From Xenorhabdus budapestensis (GTDB taxonomy: Bacteria; Pseudomonadota; Gammaproteobacteria; Enterobacterales; Enterobacteriaceae), in NCBI RefSeq assembly GCF_002632465.1, contig NZ_NIBS01000013.1:52409-116408 (forward strand): DNA of 64,000 nt, written 5' to 3'. The translations under genes were made by a program, and so were the position numbers. Position 1 is the stretch's first letter. Every line of letters begins with the position of its first letter. This document shows, one piece after another, positions 10,452-18,699 of the stretch. The notes under the pieces are model-generated. The model saw only the letters and a list, made by a program, of their open reading frames with translations, searched no databases and was not told the DNA's origin.

Positions 10452-10791
10452 ATTATCTCCTTTTTATTTTCTTCTTTTATGTGTTTTTCTGCATATTCTC
10501 TCTATATTTTTTCAGAGCAATGCATGATTTTTAATATGAGTTGGTGCTAATAAGGATGGAGATTTTTTTTAAAAAGAAAATGGTGTTAGTACATTTTGTG
10601 GAAATGGTTCGAAAAGATAACTATTGATTACATTTTTTACCGGAAAATTTTCGAGCCTGCTCGCAAGTGAAAGCACGAGCGAAAATATCTTTCGATTGAA
10701 AATGCTAACATACTGATCTGTTACATTTTGATCGGTTGTCTTCCAATTTAGTGGAAAAATTAGCGATGAAACAGTTCGATGGAGTAAGAGA
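10452..10791. other. Intergenic region upstream of ppdD and ampD, no nadC
   Basis: These 340 bases separate the divergent ppdD and ampD genes. In E. coli nadC lies here, but no nadC reading frame or remnant is visible. An imperfect hairpin around 10649-10687 (ttttcg...cgaaaa with an inner gctcg/cgagc) is the only structure noticed. Divergent promoters must lie here. Confidence 0.5.
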
Positions 10792-11343
10792 ATGAAGTTA
10801 AATGAAGGGTGGATTGACGATGCCAGAAAAGTTACTTCTCCACATTATGATTTGCGCCCGGAAGGTGAAATCCCATCATTACTTGTCATTCATAACATTA
10901 GTTTACCACCTGGTAAGTTTGGCGGGCCGTATATTGATCAGTTATTTATGGGAACGTTGGATCCCGATGAAGATCCTTTCTTTGAAGAGATAAAAGGGCT
11001 GCGTGTTTCTGCTCACTGTTTGATTCGCCGGGATGGTGAAGTTGTACAGTATGTTCCTTTCGATAAAAGAGCTTGGCATGCGGGTGTTTCCTGTTATTGT
11101 GATCGTGAAACGTGCAATGATTTTTCAATAGGTATTGAGTTGGAAGGGACGGATTACGAACCATTCACTGAAATCCAGTACTTTAAGTTGGTGGAAGTGA
11201 CTCAGCTAATTATCAAACAATACCCTGATATTCGTAACAATATTACAGGGCACAGTGATATCGCACCGGGTAGAAAAACCGACCCAGGGCCTTATTTTTA
11301 CTGGGAATATTATCGGCAATTATTGAAGGAGCGAATTGGATGA
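10792..11343 (+). CDS. ampD: 1,6-anhydro-N-acetylmuramyl-L-alanine amidase AmpD
   Basis: AmpD is a cytoplasmic zinc amidase that cleaves the stem peptide from anhydro-muropeptides during peptidoglycan recycling, and so keeps the AmpR inducer low. The 183-residue protein has the Amidase_2 zinc ligands at H34 (LVIHNIS), H154 and D164 (GHSDIAPGRKTDPGP), at the same numbers as E. coli AmpD. The end overlaps the start of ampE by 4 bases, indicating translational coupling. Confidence 0.98.
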   Translation: MKLNEGWIDDARKVTSPHYDLRPEGEIPSLLVIHNISLPPGKFGGPYIDQLFMGTLDPDEDPFFEEIKGLRVSAHCLIRRDGEVVQYVPFDKRAWHAGVSCYCDRETCNDFSIGIELEGTDYEPFTEIQYFKLVEVTQLIIKQYPDIRNNITGHSDIAPGRKTDPGPYFYWEYYRQLLKERIG

Positions 11344-12194
11344 CCCTCTTTATTCTATTGTTAATACTGGCATGGGAACGCATTTTTAAAATGGGAGACC
11401 ATTGGCAGCTGGAACATTATCTGGCACCTTTTTTTGCCAGAGTAAAATTATATTCACTGTGGGTAAGTTTAGGGATGACCCTTGTGGTTGTTTTTTTGAC
11501 CTGGAAGCTCATTGAGGTTTTGAGCACAGTGGCTTTTGGTATGCCGGCAATTTTATTGTGCATCATGATTAGTTTGTTATGTATTGGTGCGGGTTCTTTG
11601 CGTCATAGTTATCGTGAATATCTCCGAGCCGTGCGTATTGATGATTTAGATCAGCAAAATATGCATCTTACCCATTTGACAATGGGGCAAGGAATTCCAT
11701 CGAATACAACAAAAGACGAACGATTGCGTGAAATACAGAACGCGTTAATCTGGATTAATTTCCGTTACTATCTTGCTCCAATTTTCTGGTTAGTCGTGAT
11801 GGGTAAATTTGGCCCGGCAATTTTGATGGGGTATGGTTTTTTGAGAGCTTATCAAGGATGGTCAGCACGATATGGGACTACCGTACAGCGTGCTCAATCA
11901 GGTGTTGATGCGCTATTAAATTGTCTGGATTGGATCCCTGCGCGTTTGGCTGGTATAGCTTATGCTCTGTTGGGACATGGCGAAAAGGCATTACCTGCCT
12001 GGATTGCATCACTTAGTGACTTGCGGACATCCCAATATAAGGTGGTCAGTCAATTGGCACAATTTGCATTGAGTAAGGAACCTCATCTGGATCTTTTGAA
12101 TACCCCCCTTGCAGCAGTGAAAATCGCGAAAAAAGCAACATTTACCATTGTGATCATTGTTGCCTTATTGACAATTTATGGGACGTTAACCTAG
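11340..12194 (+). CDS. ampE: Inner-membrane regulator AmpE
   Basis: AmpE is a polytopic inner-membrane protein paired with AmpD. Its precise activity is not settled; it has been proposed to sense the periplasmic or membrane state in beta-lactamase control. The 284-residue product (E. coli also 284) has hydrophobic segments near 43-62, 68-88, about 145-165 and at the C-terminus (about 262-282). The start overlaps ampD by 4 bases (ATGA). In E. coli aroP follows; here about 1 kb of non-coding DNA follows instead. Confidence 0.95.
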   Translation: MTLFILLLILAWERIFKMGDHWQLEHYLAPFFARVKLYSLWVSLGMTLVVVFLTWKLIEVLSTVAFGMPAILLCIMISLLCIGAGSLRHSYREYLRAVRIDDLDQQNMHLTHLTMGQGIPSNTTKDERLREIQNALIWINFRYYLAPIFWLVVMGKFGPAILMGYGFLRAYQGWSARYGTTVQRAQSGVDALLNCLDWIPARLAGIAYALLGHGEKALPAWIASLSDLRTSQYKVVSQLAQFALSKEPHLDLLNTPLAAVKIAKKATFTIVIIVALLTIYGTLT

Positions 12195-12288
12195 TTGAGA
12201 AATGAGTGGGTATATAAGCTTAGCGAAAGACGCTGTAAGCTTTTGATAGGGCCAAGAACAGTCACTTTGGGGCGTAACATAAAAAAAC

Positions 12289-12324
12289 TCCCGCCAGTGT
12301 CAGGTTTGACATATTATGGCGGGA
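12289..12324. terminator. Hairpin downstream of ampE
   Basis: A perfect 8-bp stem (tcccgcca / tggcggga) encloses an inner tgtca/tgaca pairing. Seven A residues lie just 5' on the plus strand, so on the minus strand the hairpin is followed by seven Ts. This fits a minus-strand terminator better than an ampE one, although no minus-strand gene is seen upstream. Confidence 0.5.
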
Positions 12325-12344
12325 ATTGCATGAAAAGGAGCTTT

Positions 12345-12428
12345 ATACCGTCCATCTTTCAGGTTGCTTCTTTGATGGCTGTGAGCATTCACTTGCTACA
12401 GTGATGCAACTTGAAATCTATTGGTACA
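12345..12428. repeat. Degenerate ERIC-like palindromic repeat
   Basis: About 84 bases are bounded by imperfect inverted repeats: ataccgtccatctttcaggt at the left and gcaacttgaaatctattggt at the right. These ends resemble the termini of enterobacterial ERIC elements, which are abundant in Photorhabdus intergenic DNA. The centre is shorter and more diverged than the canonical element of about 127 bases. Confidence 0.6.
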
Positions 12429-13049
12429 TATCAAATTAGCCTGAACCTATTCATCCTTAATAGTTTTTCATCCTGAAAAATTGGAATATTCCCTGAGTTG
12501 GAACTTGGTGTGACCACTTGAAGAAAATATCCATAACATTCTTGTTATTCCTGAGGGGAGGGTATTGCGTTCAAAATGTCTTGCTGTTTTTCCTAACCAT
12601 TCATTTGCCACTGCTGTGTAACTTGAATATGTAGCTCGCAATCTATCCAGTATATTGATTATGTATATCGAACATACAGTAGTGATTCTTTAGTTATGAT
12701 TGGGAATTAACCATTGGAAATCTTACCAATAACATGATTGTGCTGCTGTTATGTTAAGAGAATATATCCCTTTCCTCTTTCACCATGTGTTACAAACTAA
12801 TAATAATGTATAAATTTAAATAATAAATAAACGAATGAATTGATATACTAAATAAATTATAACAATAGATAATGAATTTGCGTTCTGCCCTTTAATGCTA
12901 ACCTATTTTATTGTCTAAAAGTCCCGTTTAGTTATAATTTTCTGATAAAAATTAAAATAATTTGTTAAAATTTGCAGGTTTTTATGATTTAGCCCAAGGT
13001 CTTTATAGACAGCTAATCAATACTTTGTTACTTTATGGCCTGTATTCTA

Positions 13050-13066
13050 AATTGGTATTACCAATT
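13050..13066. promoter_or_regulatory. PdhR operator palindrome
   Basis: AATTGGTATTACCAATT is a perfect 7+3+7 palindrome that matches the known PdhR box ATTGGTnnnACCAAT. It lies about 150 bases upstream of pdhR, so pdhR, and aceEF-lpd if co-transcribed, are likely autorepressed by PdhR with pyruvate as inducer. Confidence 0.85.
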
Positions 13067-13203
13067 GACTAAATCCCGACTAAATGAAGTCAATTGAATG
13101 AGGTTGATTGTCTGGAAGTTAGTCTGAATACCCTGCCAAACAGGGCATAGTTCAAATAACTAATTCACATAGAAATAGTTCGAAAGTAACGTTTACTTAC
13201 TGA

Positions 13204-13230
13204 ATGGCTTACAGCAAATATGGCTTATAG
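13204..13230 (+). promoter_or_regulatory. Eight-codon mini-ORF from a duplicated pdhR start
   Basis: ATGGCTTACAGCAAAT at 13204 is repeated at 13220 with one change and is the true pdhR start. The first copy is in another frame and encodes MAYSKYGL followed by TAG at 13228-13230, overlapping the first codons of pdhR. No clear Shine-Dalgarno precedes either ATG. The mini-ORF could affect pdhR initiation or be a neutral duplication. Confidence 0.5.
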
Positions 13231-13984
13231 CAAAATTCGCCAACCAAAGTTATCAGATGTGATTGAGCAACGTCTTGAACACCTCATTCTCGAAGGCTCA
13301 TTACGTCCTGGAGAAAAACTTCCGCCTGAGCGTGAACTGGCGAAGCAGTTCGAAGTATCACGCCCTTCATTACGCGAAGCCATCCAAAAACTGGAAGCTA
13401 AAGGTTTTCTTTTCCGTCGTCAGGGTGGAGGAACGTTTGTACAGAATAATCTCTGGCAAAGTTTCAGTGATCCACTCGCCCAACTTATTGCAGAGAATCA
13501 AGAATCACAATTTGATCTCCTGGAAGCGCGTCATGCGCTGGAAGGTATTGCGGCTTATTACGCTGCTCTCAGGGGAACGGATGAAGATTTTAAACGTATT
13601 GAGAAAAATCACTTTGCTATCCAAGAAGCACAACAAAGCGGGGATATCAATGCGGAATCAGATGCTGTCCTGCAATATCAACTCGTTGTCACAGAAGCAG
13701 CCCATAACGTGGTATTGCTGCATTTATTGCGTTGTATGATCCCGATGCTGGAACAGAATATCCGGCGTAATTTCGAATTCATTTATACCCGTAAAGAAAT
13801 GCTGGCGGCAGTGAGTAACCATAGGGCAGATATTTTTCACGCAATAATGGCGAGAGAGCCGGAAAAAGCTCGTGAAGCTTCATATCGCCATTTGTCTTTT
13901 ATAGAAGAAGTTTTATTGGATCTGACTCGTGAGCATACTCGTCGTGAGCGCTCACTAAGACGGCTCCAACAACATCAGGACTAA
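13220..13984 (+). CDS. pdhR: Pyruvate dehydrogenase complex repressor PdhR (GntR/FadR family)
   Basis: PdhR represses pdhR-aceEF-lpd and respiratory genes, and pyruvate releases it. The 254-residue product has the N-terminal winged helix-turn-helix ([35 protein letters not shown] in segments about 30-65) and the FCD all-helical effector domain, with [13 protein letters not shown] and the metal or ligand-binding His residues. The start [16 protein letters not shown] matches the E. coli protein. A PdhR-type operator lies upstream and aceE follows after 241 bases with two hairpins. Confidence 0.97.
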   Translation: MAYSKIRQPKLSDVIEQRLEHLILEGSLRPGEKLPPERELAKQFEVSRPSLREAIQKLEAKGFLFRRQGGGTFVQNNLWQSFSDPLAQLIAENQESQFDLLEARHALEGIAAYYAALRGTDEDFKRIEKNHFAIQEAQQSGDINAESDAVLQYQLVVTEAAHNVVLLHLLRCMIPMLEQNIRRNFEFIYTRKEMLAAVSNHRADIFHAIMAREPEKAREASYRHLSFIEEVLLDLTREHTRRERSLRRLQQHQD

Positions 13985-13986
13985 GA

Positions 13987-14035
13987 GCCTATCCCCCGGG
14001 TCGTCATGGATTAATACAACTCCCAAATGGGATAG
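13987..14035. repeat. Palindromic repeat, copy A, after pdhR
   Basis: gcctatcccccgggtcgtca at 13987 pairs over ctatccc/gggatag with 14029-14035. Its left arm resembles the left arm of the hairpin at 14126 (gcctatcttccggtcat), so the two appear to be diverged copies of one palindromic element flanking the 14047-14082 hairpin. Confidence 0.45.
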
Positions 14036-14046
14036 ATTCTAAACTT

Positions 14047-14082
14047 GACTGTACAGATCCTGGCTGCTGCGTCTGTACAGTC
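14047..14082 (+). terminator. Hairpin between pdhR and aceE
   Basis: A perfect 10-bp stem (gactgtacag / ctgtacagtc) has a 16-base loop. It is followed by cgttagctctttattt, a weakly T-rich tract. It could partly terminate pdhR transcripts before aceE, allowing aceEF to be set by both read-through and its own promoter. Confidence 0.55.
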
Positions 14083-14125
14083 GTTAGCTCTTTATTTAAG
14101 GGTTTTAGCGGCAACATATAGCAGG

Positions 14126-14181
14126 GCCTATCTTCCGGTCATGACTGACTGAATGTCAAAGGGTATGACCAGAAGATAGGC
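14126..14181 (+). promoter_or_regulatory. Long inverted repeat upstream of aceE
   Basis: A 17-bp stem with one mismatch (gcctatcttccggtcat / atgaccagaagataggc) surrounds a 22-base loop and ends 44 bases before the aceE start. No T run follows, so it is unlikely to be a simple terminator. It may be a processing or stability hairpin in the aceE leader, or a small mobile palindrome. Confidence 0.5.
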
Positions 14182-14225
14182 TCCAAAACAACCATTAGAA
14201 ATAGATAACAGATAAGGAACACACC

Positions 14226-16889
14226 ATGTCAGATATTTTGAAAAATGACGTGGATCCGATCGAAACTCGCGATTGGTTACAGGCGATCGAATCGGTCATC
14301 CGTGAAGAAGGTGTTGAACGCGCTCAATTCTTGATTGATCAGGTTTTGAACGAAGCACGTAAAGGTGGCGTTAACGTTGCGGCTGGTACTGCAAACCGTG
14401 ATTACATCAACACTATTCCGGTTGAGGATGAGCCGGCTTACCCTGGTAATCTGGATTTGGAGCGTCGCATTCGTTCTGCTATTCGCTGGAATGCGATCAT
14501 GACCGTTCTGCGTGCATCCAAGAAAGATCTAGAACTGGGTGGTCACATGGCTTCATTCCAGTCTTCCGCTACTGTTTATGAAGTTTGTTTTAACCACTTC
14601 TTCCGTGCTCGTAATGAGAATGATGGTGGCGACTTGGTTTACTTCCAGGGTCACATTTCTCCAGGCGTTTATGCACGTGCATTCCTTGAAGGTCGTTTGA
14701 CTGAAGAGCAGATGAACAATTTCCGTCAGGAAATTGGCGGTAATGGTTTGTCTTCTTACCCACATCCAAAATTGATGCCTGATTTCTGGCAGTTCCCGAC
14801 TGTTTCAATGGGTCTGGGGCCAATTTCTGCTATCTATCAGGCTAAATTCCTGAAATATCTGGAACACCGTGGCCTGAAAGATACTTCTAAACAAACTGTC
14901 TATGCTTTCCTGGGTGATGGCGAGATGGATGAGCCAGAATCCAAAGGTGCGATCACTATCGCAACTCGAGAAAAGCTGGACAACCTAGTCTTCATCATCA
15001 ACTGTAACCTGCAACGTCTTGATGGTCCAGTAACCGGTAACGGTAAAATTGTTAATGAACTGGAAGGCATTTTCGACGGTGCTGGCTGGCAAGTACTGAA
15101 AGTCCTGTGGGGTGAGCGTTGGGATGCACTGCTGCGTAAAGATACCAGCGGTAAACTGGTTCAACTGATGAATGAAACTCTGGATGGCGACTACCAGACA
15201 TTCAAGTCCAAAAATGGCGCGTATGTTCGTGAGCACTTCTTCGGCCGTTACCCAGAAACTGCGGAATTGGTCAAAGACATGACTGATGACGAAATCTGGG
15301 CTCTGAACCGTGGTGGTCACGATCCTAAGAAAGTTTTCGCTGCACTGAAAAAAGCGCAGAAAACTACAGGTAAACCAACTGTAATTCTGGCTCAGACTAT
15401 CAAGGGTTACGGCATGGGTGATACTGCTGAAGGTAAAAACATTGCTCACCAGGTTAAGAAAATGAACATGGAAGGCGTTCGTCAGTTCCGTGATCGTTTC
15501 AATGTGCCTGTATCTGATGAGCAAATTGAAAACCTGCCATACGTGACTTTCGACAAAGACTCTGAAGAATCTAAATATCTGCATGAGCGTCGTAATGCAC
15601 TGGGTGGTTACCTGCCAAGCCGTCGTGTTAACTTCGACGAAAAACTGGATATCCCAGTTCTGGAAGATTTCAGCTCTCTGCTGGAAGAACAATCTAAAGA
15701 AATTTCTACCACTATCGCTTTCGTTCGTGCACTGAATATCATGCTGAAGAATAAGTCGATCAAAGATCGTCTGGTTCCAATCATTGCTGATGAAGCACGT
15801 ACTTTCGGTATGGAAGGTCTATTCCGTCAGATCGGTATCTACAGCCCGAATGGTCAGCAGTATACTCCGCAAGACCGTGAGCAGGTTGCGTACTATAAAG
15901 AAGATTCTAAAGGCCAGATCTTGCAAGAAGGTATCAATGAGCTGGGTGCTGCGTCATCCTGGCTGGCTGCTGCAACTTCATACAGTACCAACAATCTGCC
16001 AATGATCCCGTTCTACATCTACTACTCCATGTTCGGATTCCAGCGTATCGGTGATCTGTGTTGGGCCGCGGGTGATCAGCAGGCTCGTGGTTTCCTGATC
16101 GGTGGTACTTCTGGCCGTACAACGCTGAACGGTGAAGGTTTACAGCACGAAGATGGTCACAGCCATATTCAGTCTCTGACTATCCCTAACTGTATCTCTT
16201 ACGATCCAGCGTTCGCTTATGAAGTAGCTGTCATTATGCATGATGGTTTGGAGCGTATGTATGGTGAAAAACAAGAAAATATCTACTATTACATTACTAC
16301 CCTGAACGAAAACTACCACATGCCAGCAATGCCTGAAGGCGCTGAAGAAGGTATCCGTAAAGGTATCTACAAGCTGGAATGCATGGAAGGCGCAAAAGGT
16401 AAAGTTCAGTTGCTGGGCTCTGGTTCCATCCTGCGTCACGTTCGTGAAGCAGCTAAGATCCTGTCTGACGAGTATGATATTGGCGCTGACGTTTACAGCG
16501 TAACTTCCTTCACTGAACTGGCTCGCGATGGTCAGGATTGTGAGCGCTGGAACATGCTGCATCCATCAGAAGAACCACGCATTCCTTACATTGCTCAGAT
16601 CATGAACGACGCACCGGCAGTCGCTTCTACTGACTACATGAAGCTGTTTGCTGAGCAGGTTCGTAACTTCGTACCAGCAAGTGAATTCCGCGTATTGGGT
16701 ACTGACGGTTTCGGTCGTTCTGACAGTCGTGAAAACCTGCGTCATCACTTTGAAGTTGATGCTTCTTACGTGGTCGTTGCTGCTCTGGGTGAATTGGCTA
16801 AACGTGGCAAAGTTGATGTGAAAGTGGTTGAAGAAGCAATCAAAAAATACAACATCAATCCAGAAAAAGTTAACCCACGTCTGGCATAA
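14226..16889 (+). CDS. aceE: Pyruvate dehydrogenase E1 component (homodimeric type)
   Basis: AceE decarboxylates pyruvate with thiamine diphosphate and passes the acetyl group to the lipoyl arms of AceF. The 887-residue length equals the E. coli protein. It has the ThDP motif GDGEMDEPE...NCNLQ, the N-terminal E2-binding segment, and conserved active-site His-containing stretches (GLQHEDGHSHIQ). Codon use appears biased to highly expressed codons. A good ribosome-binding site (aaggaac) precedes the ATG, and aceF follows after 13 bases. Confidence 0.99.
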   Translation: MSDILKNDVDPIETRDWLQAIESVIREEGVERAQFLIDQVLNEARKGGVNVAAGTANRDYINTIPVEDEPAYPGNLDLERRIRSAIRWNAIMTVLRASKKDLELGGHMASFQSSATVYEVCFNHFFRARNENDGGDLVYFQGHISPGVYARAFLEGRLTEEQMNNFRQEIGGNGLSSYPHPKLMPDFWQFPTVSMGLGPISAIYQAKFLKYLEHRGLKDTSKQTVYAFLGDGEMDEPESKGAITIATREKLDNLVFIINCNLQRLDGPVTGNGKIVNELEGIFDGAGWQVLKVLWGERWDALLRKDTSGKLVQLMNETLDGDYQTFKSKNGAYVREHFFGRYPETAELVKDMTDDEIWALNRGGHDPKKVFAALKKAQKTTGKPTVILAQTIKGYGMGDTAEGKNIAHQVKKMNMEGVRQFRDRFNVPVSDEQIENLPYVTFDKDSEESKYLHERRNALGGYLPSRRVNFDEKLDIPVLEDFSSLLEEQSKEISTTIAFVRALNIMLKNKSIKDRLVPIIADEARTFGMEGLFRQIGIYSPNGQQYTPQDREQVAYYKEDSKGQILQEGINELGAASSWLAAATSYSTNNLPMIPFYIYYSMFGFQRIGDLCWAAGDQQARGFLIGGTSGRTTLNGEGLQHEDGHSHIQSLTIPNCISYDPAFAYEVAVIMHDGLERMYGEKQENIYYYITTLNENYHMPAMPEGAEEGIRKGIYKLECMEGAKGKVQLLGSGSILRHVREAAKILSDEYDIGADVYSVTSFTELARDGQDCERWNMLHPSEEPRIPYIAQIMNDAPAVASTDYMKLFAEQVRNFVPASEFRVLGTDGFGRSDSRENLRHHFEVDASYVVVAALGELAKRGKVDVKVVEEAIKKYNINPEKVNPRLA

Positions 16890-16902
16890 GAGGTAAAGAT
16901 TA

Positions 16903-18498
16903 ATGTCTATCGAAATTAACGTACCTGATATTGGTGCAGATGAAGTTGAAGTTACCGAGATTCTGGTGAACGTTGGTGACACAGTAGAAACAGAACAGTC
17001 ACTGATCACTGTTGAAGGTGATAAGGCCTCCATGGAAGTTCCATCTCCACAGGCGGGTGTGGTTAAAGAAATCAAAGTTGCGGTTGGCGATAAAGTTGAA
17101 ACCGACAAACTGATCATGATTTTTGAATCCGCAACTGGTGTAGCAGAAGCTGCACCAGTACAGCAGGAAGAGGCTCCGGCAGTAGCGCTTGTAGCGGCTA
17201 CAGCAGCGGCGTTTGTAGCGGCTGAAAGCAAAGAAGTTGCTGTACCAGATATCGGTGGTGATGAAGTTGAAGTTACCGAAATCATGGTAAAAGTCGGTGA
17301 CGCCATCACTGAAGAGCAGTCACTGATCACCGTTGAAGGTGATAAGGCTTCTATGGAAGTTCCGGCTCCATTTGCGGGTACAGTGAAAGAGATCAAAATC
17401 GCAGCTGGCGATAAAGTAAAAACCGGCTCTCTGATTATGGTATTCGAAGTTGCCGATACAGCACCTGCGGCAGCTCCAGCAGCGACTCCGGCTCCTGCGG
17501 CGGAACCTGCGAAAGCAGCACCAGCACCAGCGCCAGTAACCAGCCAGCCAGCAGAAGGCAAAAATGAGTTTGCAGAAAACGATGCTTACGTTCATGCGAC
17601 TCCAGTTATTCGTCGTCTGGCACGTGAATTTGGCGTAAATCTGGCTAAAGTAAAAGGGACGGGTCGTAAAGGTCGTATCTTGCGTGAAGATGTTCAGGCT
17701 TACGTGAAAGATGCAATCAAACGTGCAGAAGCAGCACCTGCGGGTGGTGGTCTGCCGGGTATGTTGCCTTGGCCGAAAGTTGATTTCAGCAAGTTTGGTG
17801 AAATCGAAGAAGTTGAAATGAGCCGTATCCAGAAAATCTCCGGTGCTAACCTGAGCCGTAACTGGGTAATGATCCCTCACGTTAACCTGTTCGATGAAGC
17901 GGATATCACTGAGGTTGAAGAATTCCGTAAGCAGCAGAACAAAGAAGCTGAGAAGAAACAGCTTGGCGTGAAGATCACTCCGCTGGTATTCGTTATGAAA
18001 GCGGCTGCGAAAGCACTGGAAGCAATGCCTCGCTTTAACAGCTCTATCTCCGAAGATGGCCAGAAGCTGATCCTGAAAAAATACGTTAACATCGGTATCG
18101 CGGTTGATACACCTAACGGTCTGGTTGTTCCTGTATTCAAAGATGTTAATAAGAAAGGCATCGTTGAACTATCAAGAGAATTGGCAGAAGTATCTAAGAA
18201 AGCGCGTGCTGGTAAGCTGACTGCTTCCGATATGCAGGGTGGTTGCTTTACTATCTCAAGCCTGGGTGGTATCGGTACAACTGGTTTTGCACCAATCGTG
18301 AACGCACCAGAAGTGGCAATTATGGGGCTGTCCCGTTCTTCTATGAAGCCGGTCTGGAATGGCAAGGAATTCGTTCCTCGTCTGATTCTGCCTATGTCTC
18401 TGTCTTTCGACCACCGTGTGATCGATGGTGCAGATGGTGCTCGTTTCATCACTTACATTAATCAATTGATGAGCGATATTCGCCATCTGGTGATGTAA
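16903..18498 (+). CDS. aceF: Dihydrolipoamide acetyltransferase, E2 of pyruvate dehydrogenase (two lipoyl domains)
   Basis: AceF forms the core of the PDH complex and transfers acetyl from lipoyl-lysine to CoA. The 531-residue protein has two lipoyl domains with GDKAS lipoylation sites at K41 and K148, against three in E. coli AceF (630 residues). Each is followed by an Ala/Pro-rich linker. The peripheral subunit-binding domain is at about 225-262 and the catalytic acyltransferase domain at about 295-531, with the HRVIDG active site. It is 13 bases after aceE and followed by a hairpin. Confidence 0.98.
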   Translation: MSIEINVPDIGADEVEVTEILVNVGDTVETEQSLITVEGDKASMEVPSPQAGVVKEIKVAVGDKVETDKLIMIFESATGVAEAAPVQQEEAPAVALVAATAAAFVAAESKEVAVPDIGGDEVEVTEIMVKVGDAITEEQSLITVEGDKASMEVPAPFAGTVKEIKIAAGDKVKTGSLIMVFEVADTAPAAAPAATPAPAAEPAKAAPAPAPVTSQPAEGKNEFAENDAYVHATPVIRRLAREFGVNLAKVKGTGRKGRILREDVQAYVKDAIKRAEAAPAGGGLPGMLPWPKVDFSKFGEIEEVEMSRIQKISGANLSRNWVMIPHVNLFDEADITEVEEFRKQQNKEAEKKQLGVKITPLVFVMKAAAKALEAMPRFNSSISEDGQKLILKKYVNIGIAVDTPNGLVVPVFKDVNKKGIVELSRELAEVSKKARAGKLTASDMQGGCFTISSLGGIGTTGFAPIVNAPEVAIMGLSRSSMKPVWNGKEFVPRLILPMSLSFDHRVIDGADGARFITYINQLMSDIRHLVM

Positions 18499-18503
18499 TG
18501 CGA

Positions 18504-18525
18504 AGGCCGGTAAATATGCCGGCCT
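18504..18525 (+). terminator. Hairpin after aceF
   Basis: A GC-rich stem of at least 7 bp (aggccgg / ccggcct) starts 6 bases after the aceF stop and is followed by an A/T-rich stretch without a strong T run. It could attenuate transcription into lpdA or protect the aceEF mRNA end. Confidence 0.55.
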
Positions 18526-18699
18526 AATAATTATGATCGTGACAGGTATTTTATACTTGCATCTGGCAGGTTGCGATTTCTGTCACGTTTACGCGCTTTT
18601 CAGGTTATTTACAATTCTGTAAACTGCTCGCGGTGTGTACGTCCCGGTGGAATATGTTTTTTTCGTCTGACCCGCCGGACAAATAATTAAGAGGTCATG

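Larger units (their letters stand above)
12195..13219. other. 1-kb intergenic region between ampE and pdhR (aroP absent)
   Basis: No credible gene was found in this AT-rich kilobase, where E. coli has aroP. It contains a hairpin (12289-12324), an ERIC-like degenerate repeat (12345-12428), a PdhR-type palindrome (13050-13066) and, at the end, a duplicated pdhR start region. A 69-codon frame at 12195-12404 is rejected because it spans the hairpin and repeat. Confidence 0.7.

Noticed and set aside
12195..12404. Plus-strand frame of 69 codons after ampE
   Set aside because: It spans the 12289-12324 hairpin and the ERIC-like repeat, has no ribosome-binding site and no recognisable protein pattern.
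16566..17561. Long minus-strand frame (331 codons) opposite aceE/aceF
   Set aside because: It is an antisense shadow caused by the Ala/Pro/Val-rich codon bias of aceF, and its product is low-complexity.
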